From contig CM051460.1 of assembly GCA_028095005.1 (NCBI GenBank), positions 288,936,653 through 289,000,652 of the forward strand: DNA of 64,000 nucleotides. The letters run 5' to 3'. Below the pieces are notes generated by a model that did no database searches, was not told where the DNA came from, and was given only the letters and a program-made list of their open reading frames with translations. Shown one piece after another: positions 36,291 through 49,708 of the stretch (positions within the stretch are counted from its first letter, which is position 1; each line of letters starts with the position of its first letter). The DNA comes from Rhynchospora pubera (Eukaryota; Streptophyta; Magnoliopsida; Poales; Cyperaceae). Made by a program: the position numbers and the translations under genes.

Positions 36291-38099
36291 CTAACCCCTT
36301 CATGGTGAAACCGCTAACCCATCTCTTGCGTGAGTTAGTGGGTTAGCACAAGATTAGTGCTAACCTTAATTAATCTCAATTCATTTGGTGAATGCCAAAT
36401 GCACCCTGAGTGAATATGCTCTAAACTAGACTTAGGGATTAACTAATAACAAGAAACTTGAATTTATGGATTTAAACTAGGATCAATTGCTCAGGTCGCT
36501 CTACTTGGCCATATTCAAGCTGATTTGTTCCCTTTCAGGTTGGTATGTCTGAATACAACGTTAGATTTGTTTAATAAATTTTATATTCTATCTAAGTGAA
36601 GGTTGTTGGTTTTAATCTAGGTTCCAAATCCTAACTTTCGTTCATGGTTCAATTCCTAAATCTCAACAATGAAAGTGCTTAAAAATTTTTAAGTTTCAAC
36701 TTTCGTTCCTTGACTTAGGATTTCTAAGTTTACATTTATAACCTTTAGGATATTCTATATCTTTCAATCATAGGAAGAGAAGCACCTTTTAGTTAAATCA
36801 TGGGTTGGCCTTTCGGTTAATATATATCCTATAGCATTCAATTAGTTGAAATTAGGGTTCTAATTACCTAGGCTATGTTTGACAAAGGGTGTGAATTAGA
36901 ACTAGTTCCATGATTTTGGTAGAACTAGAACAAGGAGGGGAACTAGACCTTGTTCTAGTTAGTGGTTTGTTTGGTTGCGCGCGAACTAGTTAGTTCTTGG
37001 GGTTTGCCAAACATAGCCCTAACAAACTAGACGAGGCCTTAGTTTATTAGGTAAAAACCATAAAGTCAAGCAATTCATAATCAACAATAATATTAATCAA
37101 ATCAAGAAAGACAAAACAAATATATAAAATATAAAACTAATTAATTTTCAATTAGCTACCAAGTAAAGTTCCCTACAGTTGTCCCTAATTAACTAAATTA
37201 CTCACTACTAGTCATCAAATATATACAAATAACAAGTTTCATTGTATTAAACGTCAAGACAAATAAGCAAAAAGAAGATTACAACAATATCCAATGAATT
37301 TCCCTCTTAGAAGGTTTCAAGGTGGGGTCACTTCTTTTCAAGTGGAGCCTCTCAGATCTTATGCTGCAAAAATTGTTGTATTCTCCCTTCAAAACTTGCC
37401 TACGAACTTGACATATCTTCCTTGGGGTCTAGGTTATGCTTAGATAGCATTGAGGTCGGTTGCAATTCGTAAAGAATTATCTTTGGAATGTCTAATTTTG
37501 GAGAGAAATTGATTTCCAGATTTAGGTATGTCTTTTCTATTACGTCGGCTCTAGTTTAGGCGGGGTCATCTGGACAGCTTGCTTTATCACAATTCAAAAT
37601 CTTCTTTGCTTTGCTCCACTTGAATCTTGACCTAGTCCGTTTGAATGTTGTCCAGTCTCCAAAATCACATCAAATCATCGATAAATCTGCAAAATGACAA
37701 GGGCAATAGTAGTACATTGTTTCTACACTAAAAATACGATAAAATCTAACTAAAACACAAAGAAGATCGTTTAGAACCTATATTCAATTCAATGATTGAT
37801 TTTCTACAAGTTGAGAGAGAGTTTTCAACAATAATCAACATCAAAGTTTAAGCAAATTCAGACTTGAGCGTTTCAAAATATTTCCAAACTTGGTTTCAAA
37901 ACAATATTCAATCGTGTTACCTTTGAAATAACATCTCAAATTGTATTATTTTTATTTTCAGAATGTATAGCAATTGTATAATAGTGGTAAATTTATGAGT
38001 ATAATTGATTTAGAGTGACATTTTTTCTAAGAATTAAGTTTAGGGTGGCATTTCGCTAATTTTGAAGGTAGGTTTCCCTTGGGATTTCACACCTGATGG
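36291..38099. other. Intergenic DNA with one MITE
   Basis: No gene seen. A short palindromic stretch ('gctaacccatctcttgcg..agtgggttagc') is at about 36321-36357. A MITE lies at 36872-37018. The 37.1-38.1 kb part holds no recognisable feature. Confidence 0.4.
36872..37018. mobile_element. Tourist/Harbinger-like MITE, 147 bp
   Basis: Terminal inverted repeat GGCTATGTTTG / CAAACATAGCC, with a 3-bp duplication CTA on each side (36869-36871 and 37019-37021). The inside shows the same 'gaactagttc' and 'gtttggtt' words as the outer MITE in FKBP intron 2. Confidence 0.75.
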
Positions 38100-39310
38100 C
38101 ACTGCTTTTTTTAGAAAGAAACTGAGCTAAGGTGGCGTTGATCCAATTCTCCCTTATTTGTTCCAATTGTTGTGTATGCACTTAGATGAACATGTTTGTT
38201 TCCAAGGATTAGATTGAGCACAAATTCATTTAGTAAATCAAAAACGTCATTCTTCAGTGTAATTATTGCTCTTGTTGTGTAATTACGGAATGTCAGAAAA
38301 AAAAAATTGCTCAAGTTCGGAAAGGTAGCATCAATAATAGCTTGTACTGCATAATCTCGTAAGTCTATCAACATATTTTCTAGTACTTTTATCCAATTAG
38401 ATTCATTATCGTCAAAATTGAGCGATTGTTTCTATGCCATTTCCAATAGAAAGAAGCTAATGTGTCTTTTCCGCTATCGTGTTAGCAAACTTTGATAGTC
38501 GCATGTTTATGGTGAGTCTAAGTACATGACAATTTCTCCATAGATATGAATTAGTCATAGAAGTAGAGATGCTTTTAGACTTAATACCAATATGAACAAC
38601 ATGAAGAATTTGTCTGAAATTTCCTCCAAGAACAATTGTGATCCCTCTAAATGTTCGGTTTCTATTAGAGTGAACAACATCTTTAGAATATCTCTCATTG
38701 TTCGGTCTAAAGCCTCAAAACAAATTCTATTACTCATTGGAGCCTCATCCTACAATATTAGTGTTGTCATTTTTAAAAGTTCAGCAAATTAAGATTTTTT
38801 CTTTACATCACACATAGTTTCTTATTTAAATTCTAAATTTCTAATGAAATTTTAAATCGAGAATAAGTTATCACTCCATGTAAAAGTAGAGATCCCAATT
38901 TCGGTGATGCTACTTTAAAATAAATTTCTTTGCACGTGAACAAAAACTTTCAATGCTTGTCATAGGAAAGTTTTTCATGTACTCATGTTCCATAAATAAA
39001 AAATATTTTTTCATATTTGTTATCAGTTAACTCGACAATTCTGTCAAAAGCAAACTTCTGGTCCTCATTCAATCTATATATTAATATTAATCTAGGTAAT
39101 TTTTCATGGAGTTCAAATGCATTGTATGATACTTGTCGAAATATCAATATCAATTTGTTCTTCTCAACAATTGTTCTCTCAGTCAAGGGTATTGGTAAAC
39201 CAATATCTTTAACAGGACTACCATTTACAATCATCATGCTATCTAGTTTGTATAAGATCAGATATTTCAAAATATCATCTTCTAATATTAAATCTTTAGT
39301 ACACTTATAA
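38100..39310 (-). pseudogene. Helitron PIF1-like helicase remnant, copy 1 (minus)
   Basis: Conceptual translation on the minus strand in several frames gives Helitron/PIF1-type helicase blocks in order. These are LPRLILIYRLNEDQKFAFDRIVEL..IFFIYGT before the Walker A region (39270 down to 38983), MSNRICFEALDRTMRDIL after the DEAP motif (about 38737), and FPNLSNFFF..YTTRAIITLKNDVFDLLNEFVL further on (38374-38111). Walker A itself (GTGGTGKT) is decayed. No Rep/HUH nuclease domain was found. It faces away from copy 2. Confidence 0.7.
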
Positions 39311-39329
39311 AATGACTGTGATAGGTAGT

Positions 39330-40480
39330 TTTGCTAAAAATATTGATTTTCAGTACCCAGGACAGAGAAAACAATTGTTGAAAATAACAATTGATATACT
39401 TCAACAATTATGATACAATACAATTGAACTCAATAGAGAGTTACCTAGATTAATATCTAGATTGAATGAGAACCAAAATTCTACTTTTGATAGAACTGTC
39501 ATATCAATTAATAACAAAGATGAAAAGTTGTTTTTTGTTTATGGAATAAAAAGGTACATGAAAAACTTTCCTATGACAAACATTGATAGTTTTTGTTCGT
39601 TTGCATCGAAAAATGTTGTTTTAACTGTAGCATAGGACTGGTACCTCTACTTTTACAAGGAGTGACAAACTTATTCTTGGTTTATAATTCTATTAGAATT
39701 GAAAGAAAAAACCATGCGTGATGTAAAGAAAAATCCTAGTAAGCTAATCTTTTAAAAATGGCAATACTTAATAATTAGGGCTGAGGCTCCAATGAGTAAT
39801 ATAATTTGTTTTGAGGCATTAGACCGAACAATGAGAGATATTCTAGGAGATGCTCACTCTAACAGATATCGGACATTTGCGGGGGTCATAGTTGTTTTTG
39901 GGCGAGATTTTAGACAAATTATGTCTGTTGTTCATGTTGGTGATAAGTCTGATATCATCTCTGATTCTATCACTAATTCGTATCTATGGGGAAGCTGTCA
40001 TGTACTTACACTCACCGTATACATGCGACACTAAGTTCTAATACAAACAACATAAAAAGACAGAATAGAAAGGTTTGCAAATTGGCTTCTATCTATTATA
40101 AATGGTACCTAAACAGTTGTACAGTTTTGACAATAATGAATCTAATTGGATAAAAGAACCAGAAGGTATGTTGGTAGATCCATAAAATGATGCAAAACAA
40201 CCTATTTTGTTTATTACAAAATAAAATTGTTTCCTTTTGTAACGAGACGGTGACAACTTTTAATTAATTAAACTATACTATGCAACGACCATCAACAAAA
40301 TTCAGAATCAATCTTTAGATACAATCGGTCTGCTTCTACCAGAACGAGTCTTTAACCATGATCAACTCTATGTAGCTCTCTTTAAAGCAGCCTCACCAGA
40401 TGGCTTGAAAATTCTCATCACGTACGAGGACAATATGTACAAAAGTTAAACAAAGAACAATGTCTACAAAGAAATTTTTA
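39330..40480 (+). pseudogene. Helitron PIF1-like helicase remnant, copy 2 (plus)
   Basis: Plus-strand blocks: LPRLISRLNENQNSTFDRTV..KLFFVYG (39431-39550) and EAPMSNIICFEALDRTMRDILGD (from 39782). Then come the motif III-like VIVVFGRDFRQIMSVV, ITNSYLWGSCHVLTLT, and near 40305-40445 the C-terminal SLDTIGLLLPERVFNHDQLYVAL..ASPDGLKILI, which are hallmark Helitron helicase words. Stops and frameshifts occur throughout. The piece between 'LTLTVYMRH' and 'SLDTIG' is shortened relative to copy 1, which still has the FPNL block. It is dead. Confidence 0.75.
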
Positions 40481-42360
40481 CTTTGGTAATTACATTTCAC
40501 TTTTATCAAATTTTTTAAAACTATTTACTTAGGTAATTATAATTTATGTAAATATGTTAAATTTTATAGATGTTTCTTATGATGATACTGTCGATGTTTA
40601 AGGCGCATAAACGTATTTGAAAATAAAGAAAAAAAATCAAAATACAAGGTAAGGGTAATACAAAAAAAATTATTTTATGAACATCTACCTACTTTAAACG
40701 ATATCTTCTTTCTCACGGTTTTTTTTAGTTGACAAAGATTTTAGCCAGAATGGCAATGGCACAATACAAACCATAGAATTTTTTTTTTACATGATCTTTC
40801 AATCAATCTTTGTTTTGATTTGCATGATTTATGTTTCAATGAGTGTTTAAATCTTACTAATCTATTTATTTGCATTTATTCTTCATTTATTAATTTCATA
40901 TCTATTATCTTTAGAATTCTTTTAAGATGGGTTTTGATGCACATTTCATCACTAATACCACATCAACAAATTAAAGGAGGGATGTTGACTAAGATCAACA
41001 TAATTAATTGTTGAGTTTTGTCTTTTTTTTTTCTTTAAAGTTGTTATGTATATATAATTTTTTTTCTCTGAGTTGTATAGTAGACTCTGTATATCCGGGT
41101 ATGTTTAATGGTATTTGTCAGATACAAAGATTTATGTACTAGAAGCAATAGTCTTGCCTTTTCATGTTTTCCTTAATTTTTTTATTAAAATTGGTTTCCA
41201 TATTACTTTTTATTTAAATTTTAATCAAATTATATTAATTATTGCACAAATATAACAATTATATGAGCAATATTACTTATAATTTAACCTCGATTTACAG
41301 AAATAATAGATATGAGATAAAATTAGGTATGCAAATATCACTGAAAATTTTTTACTGAATGTAAAAGGAATACAATAGAATTTAACTTTGTATTTTTTAA
41401 AGTTAATATATTATTTCTCATATTTTTTAACTATTAGAGTTTATTTAAATGAAATGTTATATAAAATTGTCCCAATTATCAAGCATATAAATTTTTCAAT
41501 TTATAAAATACAATACTTTAATAATATCAATAATATGTAATATAATTATATTATTTGACAAATTGTAGTTAACAAATTAATAATACATACAATAAGATTA
41601 GTGATAACTGATAACATATAAACTTTACAAATGTCTAGAAATCCACACTTGATCCATAGAGCATGTTCACACAATCCTCTCGGTCCTTGATGTACCTTGT
41701 GACTCGAATCTAATTTGCGTATGCAGTAATGATAGTTATTATTAAATCAAATACTATTTAACAATACTTATATAGCTACTACTACAATCTTAATTAAAGA
41801 AATAGGTTCAGGTGAACCTTGTAACACATTGGTTGCAAGCAAATATGAATTATCCCTCAAACGGTTTAATCTTAAAAAATAGGAAAATAATTTGAACAAT
41901 AAAATTTACAATTTTCCTTTGTACTGTCATAAAATAAGTTCCTTACAAATCATAGTGCTAAAATAAAGAAGTCTAGATCCTAGTATATATAATTGTTAAT
42001 TGTTAATGTAATTAAGTTCTAAGTTAGAATGCATAATTTGGATGGTCCCTAATTTCAAAATAAAGTGTAAATCTGTGGTTGACTCCGACCTAATATGTTT
42101 CACATTCAAGGTTCATGATATGATATTTAAAGTTGTATCCAGATTAGCTACATAAGGAATAAAATAAAATAAAACGAAATGAAAAAAGTGAAACAAAATA
42201 ACATTCAAGAAAGTTAGGACTAATTAAACTAAAAGCCCTTTTTAATATCCATCTTCTGTTTATAAAATGCATAAATGAACTTATTATTTAAAATTCAAGC
42301 ACTTTATAATCTTTCAAACTGACAACGACTAATATAACTACTTTTCGCATACAAATAAAT
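40481..42360. other. AT-rich intergenic DNA, no gene seen
   Basis: May include the 3' flank of the Helitron helicase remnant, but I could not find a Helitron 3' hairpin and CTAG end. No protein similarity. Confidence 0.4.
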
Positions 42361-45300
42361 CAAGCACCATACAAGAATGCTTCACTCAAACTTCCCCAAT
42401 TTCAAGACCTAGTTCTCAATCTCTGGCTCTCTTACCCTCCTGCAACCTCACCCGTGCAGCTTCACTCAAAACTTAGCATGCTTACTAAAGAAATTAGTTT
42501 TTGGGCCAAAAAGAGATTTGCTGCCATGAAGAGTCAGCTGACCTTTATCAGAGCGTTTTTGAAGCGTTGTGATCGTGCATCTGATTTTCGGAACCTCTCT
42601 GAATTAGAGAGCTGGCTCAAAGCCATGCTGAAAAGAAAATACACCGAACTATCGGTAATGGAAGAACAATACTGGCGGCAACGTTCAAAGGTGAGATGGA
42701 AATTAGATGGAGATAGAAATACGAGTTTTTTTCATGCCAAAGCCACTAACAATAAGAGACACAACTATATCCAAAGCATTGTTTTCCAAGGTCAGACTCT
42801 TACCGATCAGAGCTCCAAAGGTAGAGCATTCTTTGAATTTTTCAAATCTTTGATGGGCACTACTGCTACTGCTCCTCCAAGCCTCAACTGGACTGCTTTA
42901 TATCCCAACCAACAAGCCTTACCAGACCTTTTGTCAACTCCAATCTCAGATGATGAAGTTTTAAAGGCCATCAAGTCATGGCCTGCTAACAAGTCTCCAG
43001 GACCAGATGGTCTCACAGGAGAGTTCTTCAATTTCTTTGCTAATGAGCTGCTACCTGACCTAACTTGTTCCCTCAATTCAGCTCTCCTCAATGGCTCCCT
43101 ATCTCCGATCAATGGATCACACATCATTCTGATACCAAAATCTGACAACCCGACTGAACCCAAGGATTTCAGACCAATTAGCATCGTTCATTCAGCCCAA
43201 AGGTTGCTCTCTAAGATTTTAGCTAATCGGCTACTCCCTTTCATGTCGGGCCTTGTTCATCAGTCTCAATCTGGTTTCTTACAAGGTCGATTGATCACGG
43301 AGAACTTTCTTTATGCGCAACATCTAATTAAACACTGTTCCGTCAATCATATCCCTCTTGCCATCTTTAAAGCGGATATACATAAAGCTTTTGATACTAT
43401 CAGCTGGGAGTTCATCTCTAAAGTACTCCTTGCTATGGCACTACCTCATACTTTCATTCATTGGATTTCTGGTTGTGTGCTTCAAGGTAGCTCGAGAGTC
43501 ATTATTAATGGTCTAGCTGGAAAGAAAATCATTCTCAAAAGAGGGGTTAGACAAGGTGACCCTCTATCACCCTACCTCTTCATTTTGGCTATGGATTTTC
43601 TCTCAAGATGGTTTACCAAACTACACCAAAATGGCTACCTACTGCTCCCTTTTCCTAACTTACAACCGTGCCTACTATACGCTGACGATGTTCTTTTCTT
43701 TTTTAAACCTTGCATGGCACAAAGTCAAATACTCAAAATCTTCTTTTCCTTCTTTCACCTTTTATCTGGGCTTCAAATCAACCCTTTAAAGTCAGAATTA
43801 CTTGGTGTTAGTACAGACCAACAACTCTTGGAAAATTGTGCCAGTGTTTTGCAATGCCAAATAAAAAAATTTCCTATCTTTTACTAAGGATTACCACTCT
43901 CAACTAGAAACCTCAACAGAGATGATTACCAGCCACTTATTGAACGTGTCAAATCTAAACTGAACACTTGGAGCTCTTCTCATCTTTCAATGGCCGGTAG
44001 ACTAGTGCTGGTAAACTCGTGCCTCACCTCGCTACCTGTTTTTTTATGTCGGTCTTCAGATTACCGAAATGGGTGATTCGATCCTTGGATGCTCTAAGAA
44101 GAACCTTCCTTTGGCTAGGAAGCAATAGTTCTAAAAAAAATTGGTCACTGTAAGTTGGAAGACGGTATGCTCTCCTAAGAAACTTGGTGGCCTAGGAGTA
44201 TTAGACCTAAACTCTTTCAATCTTGCCCTTCTGGCAAAATGGCTTTGGAAATGGACAGTACCTGATTCCTCAAATTGGAAAACCCTAGTCACAACACTCC
44301 AACTCTCTTTTTCCATCATACCTCTCCTTTCTCCCCTCTCTAAAACCTTTGCTTATTTACTACCAATTTTCACCTCTGTTACCTTTTTCTCAGTTAACTC
44401 AGCAAACTCAATCTTCTTCTGGCATCAAAATTGGGGCCTAGGAATCCTTAGTTCTTGCTTCCAAATACTCTTTTCTTTTTGCTTGGACCCCGACATCTTG
44501 CTTTCTGATTTTCTGGCAAATTTGCAAGACACACACCAAATGTTCATGCCTTCACTTCTTTCCTCATCCATAGCTTGCCTACAGCTACAACAACTCACTC
44601 AAGCCCTTTCAATGCCTGGACTACTACCCTACTCTCCAAACCAGACACTACCCGATCAAATACACTCTAAAATCTCACCTGACCAGTTGACCTCTTCTTC
44701 TGTCTATAAATTCATTAGCCTTAATCCTAAAGTCAACTCAGAAATCTATCACATTTGGAGCCTCAAGGTACCCCCAAGAGTTCTTACTTTCACTTGGCTG
44801 CTGTTGCATGACAAATTGGCCACTATTGATAACCTACAATTGAGAGGTATGACACTGGTCAATAGATGCCCCCTTTGCTTGCTGGCTTGTGAGTCTGCAA
44901 CTCATCTGGCAAATCATTGCCCCTTCTTCCTTGAAGTGAAACAACTTGTCTTCAACTCCCTCGCACTTACTATACAAACTACTGCACCAACTCAATCTTT
45001 GCTAGTTGACCAAACAATCTCGCATAAGCATAAAGGCATCCTTGCCATTATCTGTTACATTGTTTGGCGGGAACGTTGTACCAGAATTTTCAAGAATTGT
45101 ACCAGCACGGCCTCCTTCTTAAAAGCTCTAATTCTAGAAGAATGGTGCACCTTGCATCCGAACTAGTTATATGTTGCTTCTCTCCTACTGATTTTGTAAT
45201 TCTTTAAAGTTTTTATTTTTTCAGCTTGCTTCGGTTCCTGTTAGTTTTTTTGTTTAACTTGTTAGTTGTTTCCTGCTTGGGAACAACAGCTTCCCGTTTT

Positions 45301-45393
45301 TTCATTTTCTCCTTTTGTATTGTACTTTGTAAACTTTTTTAATTCAATATGAAAAGGTAATGGGCATGACCCATACTTTTATCTCAAAAAAAA
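42361..45393 (+). mobile_element. 5'-truncated LINE (L1-like non-LTR retrotransposon) with reverse transcriptase
   Basis: An open frame from about 42361 to 43887 encodes the L1-type RT domain: NKSPGPDGLTGEFF, LIPKSDNPTEPKDFRPISI, QSGFLQGRLITEN, FKADIHKAFD with its catalytic Asp, GVRQGDPLSPYLF, and the YADD catalytic box in LLYADDVLFF. A stop (TAA at 43885-43887) sits where YLGLPLS is expected. The frame then continues GLPLSTRNLNRDDYQPLI, suffers frameshifts near 44040-44140, and resumes to 45166 with the zinc-finger-like C-terminal part (CPLCLLACESATHLANHCPFF) and IVWRERCTRIFKN. The endonuclease half is missing, so insertion was 5'-truncated. The 3' end has an A8 tail at 45386-45393 after a short UTR. 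Not active in this form. Confidence 0.88.
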
Positions 45394-45665
45394 GAATAAT
45401 ATTAAATAGGTAGAAGTGTTCATGTTTTTTACCAATTGTGAAGGAGAGAGACTGCAGAAAGTCTTCTTGTCCTCTTCACGATCAACTCACCAAAAGAGAA
45501 TGAAATTAAGGGTTTCATTTTGCTTTTCTTCTCTTGTGTGACTTGTGTCTGTTCCAAGGATGAAGAATGGGATGTTATGATGACTAAGTTGGGGAGAAAA
45601 TGTAATTGATAGATATCATGCATTCCGGTAACAAAAGTGGAAATAGAAGGAGCAATGAAATCAGG

Positions 45666-45839
45666 AATCCTCATCCCGTGCCGCTCAGCGATCCGAGCCG
45701 TTCGATCTGATCTGGACGGTTAGATTTTTCAAGCTTTACGGCACGGGTTACATGCACGGGGCACCCATAATCATTGGATTTAATCTGAACGGCTCAAATT
45801 GCGCGCTGCACGGTGCCGCGTGGCACTTGATTTGAGTTC
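45666..45839. mobile_element. GC-rich MITE, Mutator-like by its TSD, second family member
   Basis: Flanked by the 11-bp direct repeat ATGAAATCAGG (45655-45665 and 45840-45850). Shares 'ccgttcgatctgatctggacggtt' (in blocks) and 'ggttacatgcacggggc' with the element at 3019-3198, and has similar subterminal GC-rich inverted repeats (gtgccgc / gcggcac type). Non-coding. Confidence 0.65.
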
Positions 45840-46451
45840 ATGAAATCAGGGACGAAAGAAACGGAGATGAATTGGTAACTAATCATAATTTACGATTTCA
45901 ATATCATTATTTCCATTTATTTTCCAACCAATTACGGCAAGAGAGATGAAAAATAATATTAATACAAACCAAAGAAGGTAACTTTTGGTACGACATCTAA
46001 GAGAGAGAGACGCGAGGAGAAATATCTCCAGCTCATTTTTTTTTTTTAAGTTGCATCCGACCAATAAATAAAAAATCAACTTGGAAGATACCAGGTGCGG
46101 GATTTTGTATGAGAAATGACGCACCTGTGTTGGTTTAAATTGGTTAAACGAAGAAAATTTCATCCAGCCGTTTATAGAAGGTAGAGGTTTCTAAACTCTC
46201 TCATATGCGAAGAATTTACAATTTCTAGGAAAATATTTGTATCCATTTACATTATTCTACACAACTTATTCTAAGTCAAGTGACAATAAAAAAAATAATG
46301 CTTAAAAAAGACCGATACAAAGTAAAGAAGTAAGTACAGAAGAATACAAAAATATAATAGATTTTAATCGAATACTCAGAAAGGAATTCCTGTACTTTCG
46401 TTGGTTCTTAATTTCAGTTTTGTGGAATATTGATATTGTTGAATTCACTGT

Positions 46452-46602
46452 GGGGTTGTTTGGATTCCCCAAGAAATTTGGAAAATTTCATCTTCCTATC
46501 ATAAATTTATTATAAACAATCCAAACTCTTCACAAAATTATACACTTCCCAATAAATTTATTTTTAAAAATTGCAACTTTTCTAAATTCCCCAAATGGCC
46601 CC
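46452..46602. mobile_element. CGTTTGGAT-family MITE, copy
   Basis: Ends GGGGTTGTTTGG and CCAAATGGCCCC. Contains the family core 'ttataaacaatccaaactcttcacaaa' (in parts) and 'acacttcccaataaattta', in the orientation opposite to the copies at 48160 and 49709. Confidence 0.65.
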
Positions 46603-46779
46603 TATATGATAAAGCCCAGGGCCAGGGTGTATTCAATGGTGCGTGAACTAACTTATTTCCTACTAAACCCAATAATGAAAGGAAGCCTAGGTCAGGTGTA
46701 TCCGGCGTGGCGTGCGTATTTCTAACTTTCTATGGGCCGTGTGCTGAGGTTTTGATATATAGTCATAGCGGCGGGATCC

Positions 46780-47045
46780 ATCTATCACAACGTTTCACCA
46801 CACTGTTCTGTTCCGGAACAGAAACAAAAGAGGAAATAGATTTCGTTTTCAGAAATGGAACGGAAATAAAATTGATATTCATAAACATAAGTAAAACGGA
46901 ACACGGAAATAGGTTGAAATCAAAGAAAAATGAAGGACGGAACTTTAAACGGAACATAAATCTATTTCGTTAAACGAAATAGAACGGAAACGAAATAAGA
47001 ATTTCGAAACGAAAATTCCTGTTTCTGCTACCGTATTCCACGTTT
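46780..47045. repeat. Degenerate GGAACGGAAAC-type repeat patch
   Basis: A run of 'ggaacggaaa', 'cgaaatag' and 'aacggaac' words with a perfect 14-bp palindrome CTGTTCCGGAACAG near its left end and a near-palindrome around 'tttcgttaaacgaaa' (46966-46982). This resembles the subterminal word-repeats of hAT-like non-autonomous elements, as in 15474-16974, but no TSD was found. Confidence 0.4.
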
Positions 47046-48159
47046 GACGGTCCTAATCTCAAGCATGGTGTCCTAGCCTCAATTGCCATTATCTTTTTCT
47101 CTCCATCAAATGTTCAAATTTCGAAATTATAAACAGAATAAGAAATATAAACCATTAATTAACTTCGTTTTGTTTTTATAATATTTCATTCATATCAAAA
47201 GAAGAAACAAAAAATTGAAGTTCATTTGTTAAAAGATCAATAAGCTGAGAAATCGACAAGTCTATTTTGATTAATTTGCACTACTGATTTTTATTTTGTT
47301 TTTTTTTAACTTTTGATCTCATATAAATAAAACAAACTAAACGTTTATGATTTTTGGCGTCCATCATTATTATAAGGAAAAAACAAAAATATTTGGAGAA
47401 ACAAGGAATGATGGTCCTAATTAAAAACAATATGATATAATAAATCCTTTTTTTTTTAAATGTGTAGTGTTAAAAAGTTATGTACTGAACTTGATATAAT
47501 TTGAAGATAGATTGACGATACATCAAACTATTTCGAAAGTTTAATACTAAAACAGTAATACTTGATAGGGAGCTAAATATATAATCCTCAAATTACACCA
47601 AGTAACATCATATTTAAATTTTAATAAGTATCAAGAATTTATTTTTTTTAATTAGACTATCATTTTACTACTTCTCATGGTTTTCCCGGTTGGTGTATGA
47701 TATTTAGTTTATTTAATAGCACGGAAGCCATGCCAAGGATTTTAATTTTTTAAATATCTAAGAACATTATCAAATATTTAAATTTCTCTTTTTTATGCGG
47801 TCAACTAGCTAGTGATTCACATGTACAGCAATGTTTACTTGACAGTCGATTATGCAGGACCATAATTTCACATGCTAGCTGGGTGCATCACCAGATGGGA
47901 CAGATCAAATGGGAAAAATAAATAAGCAGGCGCCTCTCGTGCAAAGGGGGTAAAATAGTTTTAATATTCAAGTCACACAGCATTGATAAGATAAACAGAT
48001 GGGAGCAAATAATAATAATAATAATAAAATATAATAAGCAATGAAGTGCAATGATGTGTAATCCTAACATATGTGCAAATCACGCGCCTCAATTATTAAA
48101 GTACCGTAGGGACACCGGACACCCATTCAATTATTCAACGCTGATCTATACTTATCTGA

Positions 48160-48328
48160 GGGGGCGTTTGGATCGCTTAGGAATTGGGGGAATTGGGGAA
48201 ATTTGCTATTTCTAGGCATAAATTTATTGGAAAGTGTGTAACTTTGTGAAGAGTTTGAATTGTTTATAATAAATTAAATTCCGGAATTTACTATTCTTGT
48301 AAATTCCGGGTTCATCCAAACGGCCCCT
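48160..48328. mobile_element. CGTTTGGAT-family MITE, copy with TGA TSD
   Basis: GGGGGCGTTTGG ... CCAAACGGCCCC, flanked by TGA on both sides (48157-48159, 48329-48331). Core 'aagtgtgtaactttgtgaagagttt' (in parts) and 'ttgtttataataaat'. Confidence 0.75.
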
Positions 48329-49708
48329 GAGATTGTTTGTTCTCATGACATATGAGGATGCAAATCCAAAACCGTATTTAAATATGAAGTTATTATTTTG
48401 ATAGTTTAAATACTAATTTTTAAATCAATTCGAACATAGGTAAACAAAATAAAAAATTATTTATAAAATATATACATAGTCTAACAATTAAATTTCATGC
48501 AATATATATACTATTCATCACTAATGCATTAAGGATTATAATTTTGAACTATTAAAATTTAAAGCCCTGTGATGAACGTAAGAACATGCATACACCAAGG
48601 ATTATATAATTTTTTTTGAAATCACTATTATTACTATTTTATGGTGTCAAAGGAGTACGTGTAATTTTTTAGGCATTTGTATTATCCAATAAAGAAGTAT
48701 TACAAAAAATAGTAATAATCGCGTTATTAAGGGACAATGATAAAAATTAATATTCATATTAATCTTATGCTCTTTAAAATGATCGATGCAAATTCTATTT
48801 TTAGATTGTATGATTCACATTAGTTCTAACTCAAAGAAAATTTATTTTACTATTTCTATATTAATTTAAATTAATAAAATATAAAAAATTCAACACTATT
48901 TGAAGAAAAAAAATAAAAGACAAATAAAATAACACCACAGTTATCGTATTAATGCAAGTATCATCAATAATTAAACATACCTCATGGGTGAGCTCTAACA
49001 TATAACAGAGATTACGAATGGAATCATATAAATGTTCGTCTACGAGGATAATTACAGAGCCTTTGCTGACTCCACTCCTCTCTTCTCGACTCGATCCATC
49101 TAATCTGTTAATAACACGTTTACGGTTCTTACAAAATTTGATTTGATTTCAGTTGTAACTCAAAAAGTAGATCTAACTTCTGCGGCCACTATAAGACAAA
49201 CTACTCCTTCCTCCAGATAACATCAAAGTGTAGTTAAGATAAACAGATAAGAAGAGACGTTCTTTCATTTCTTTTATTCAACGGAAACATGGATTTGGAT
49301 TTCTTGTGGGGTTGTCTTTGTGAATTATTTGGGAGATAAAAGAAAACATTTTATATGTGAATGCCAGCGAAATGTGGTCCGAGTGGATTTCTATCAAAGC
49401 AGGGTTTTAGGTGTTTTTGGAAGATTATTGGACTCAAAATCCAATAGCAATTCATACAAATCAAATTTATTGAATCTTAACAAAAATTAAAGACAAATAT
49501 TAATGATATTGAAAATTAATAATTAATATTGGTCTGAGCTTCCTCCTCAATATATCTAGCCGTAGCATGCGTTGCTCGAGCCGTTAAAAAAAGAAAAAAG
49601 AAAAGAAAAGAGAAACATAATTTGAATTTATTATTTATAGTTCAGCATTTTAAATTATTATTCGGGAAATGCAGGGTGCCGAGAAAAATGTTGGGATTTC
49701 CTATCTGA

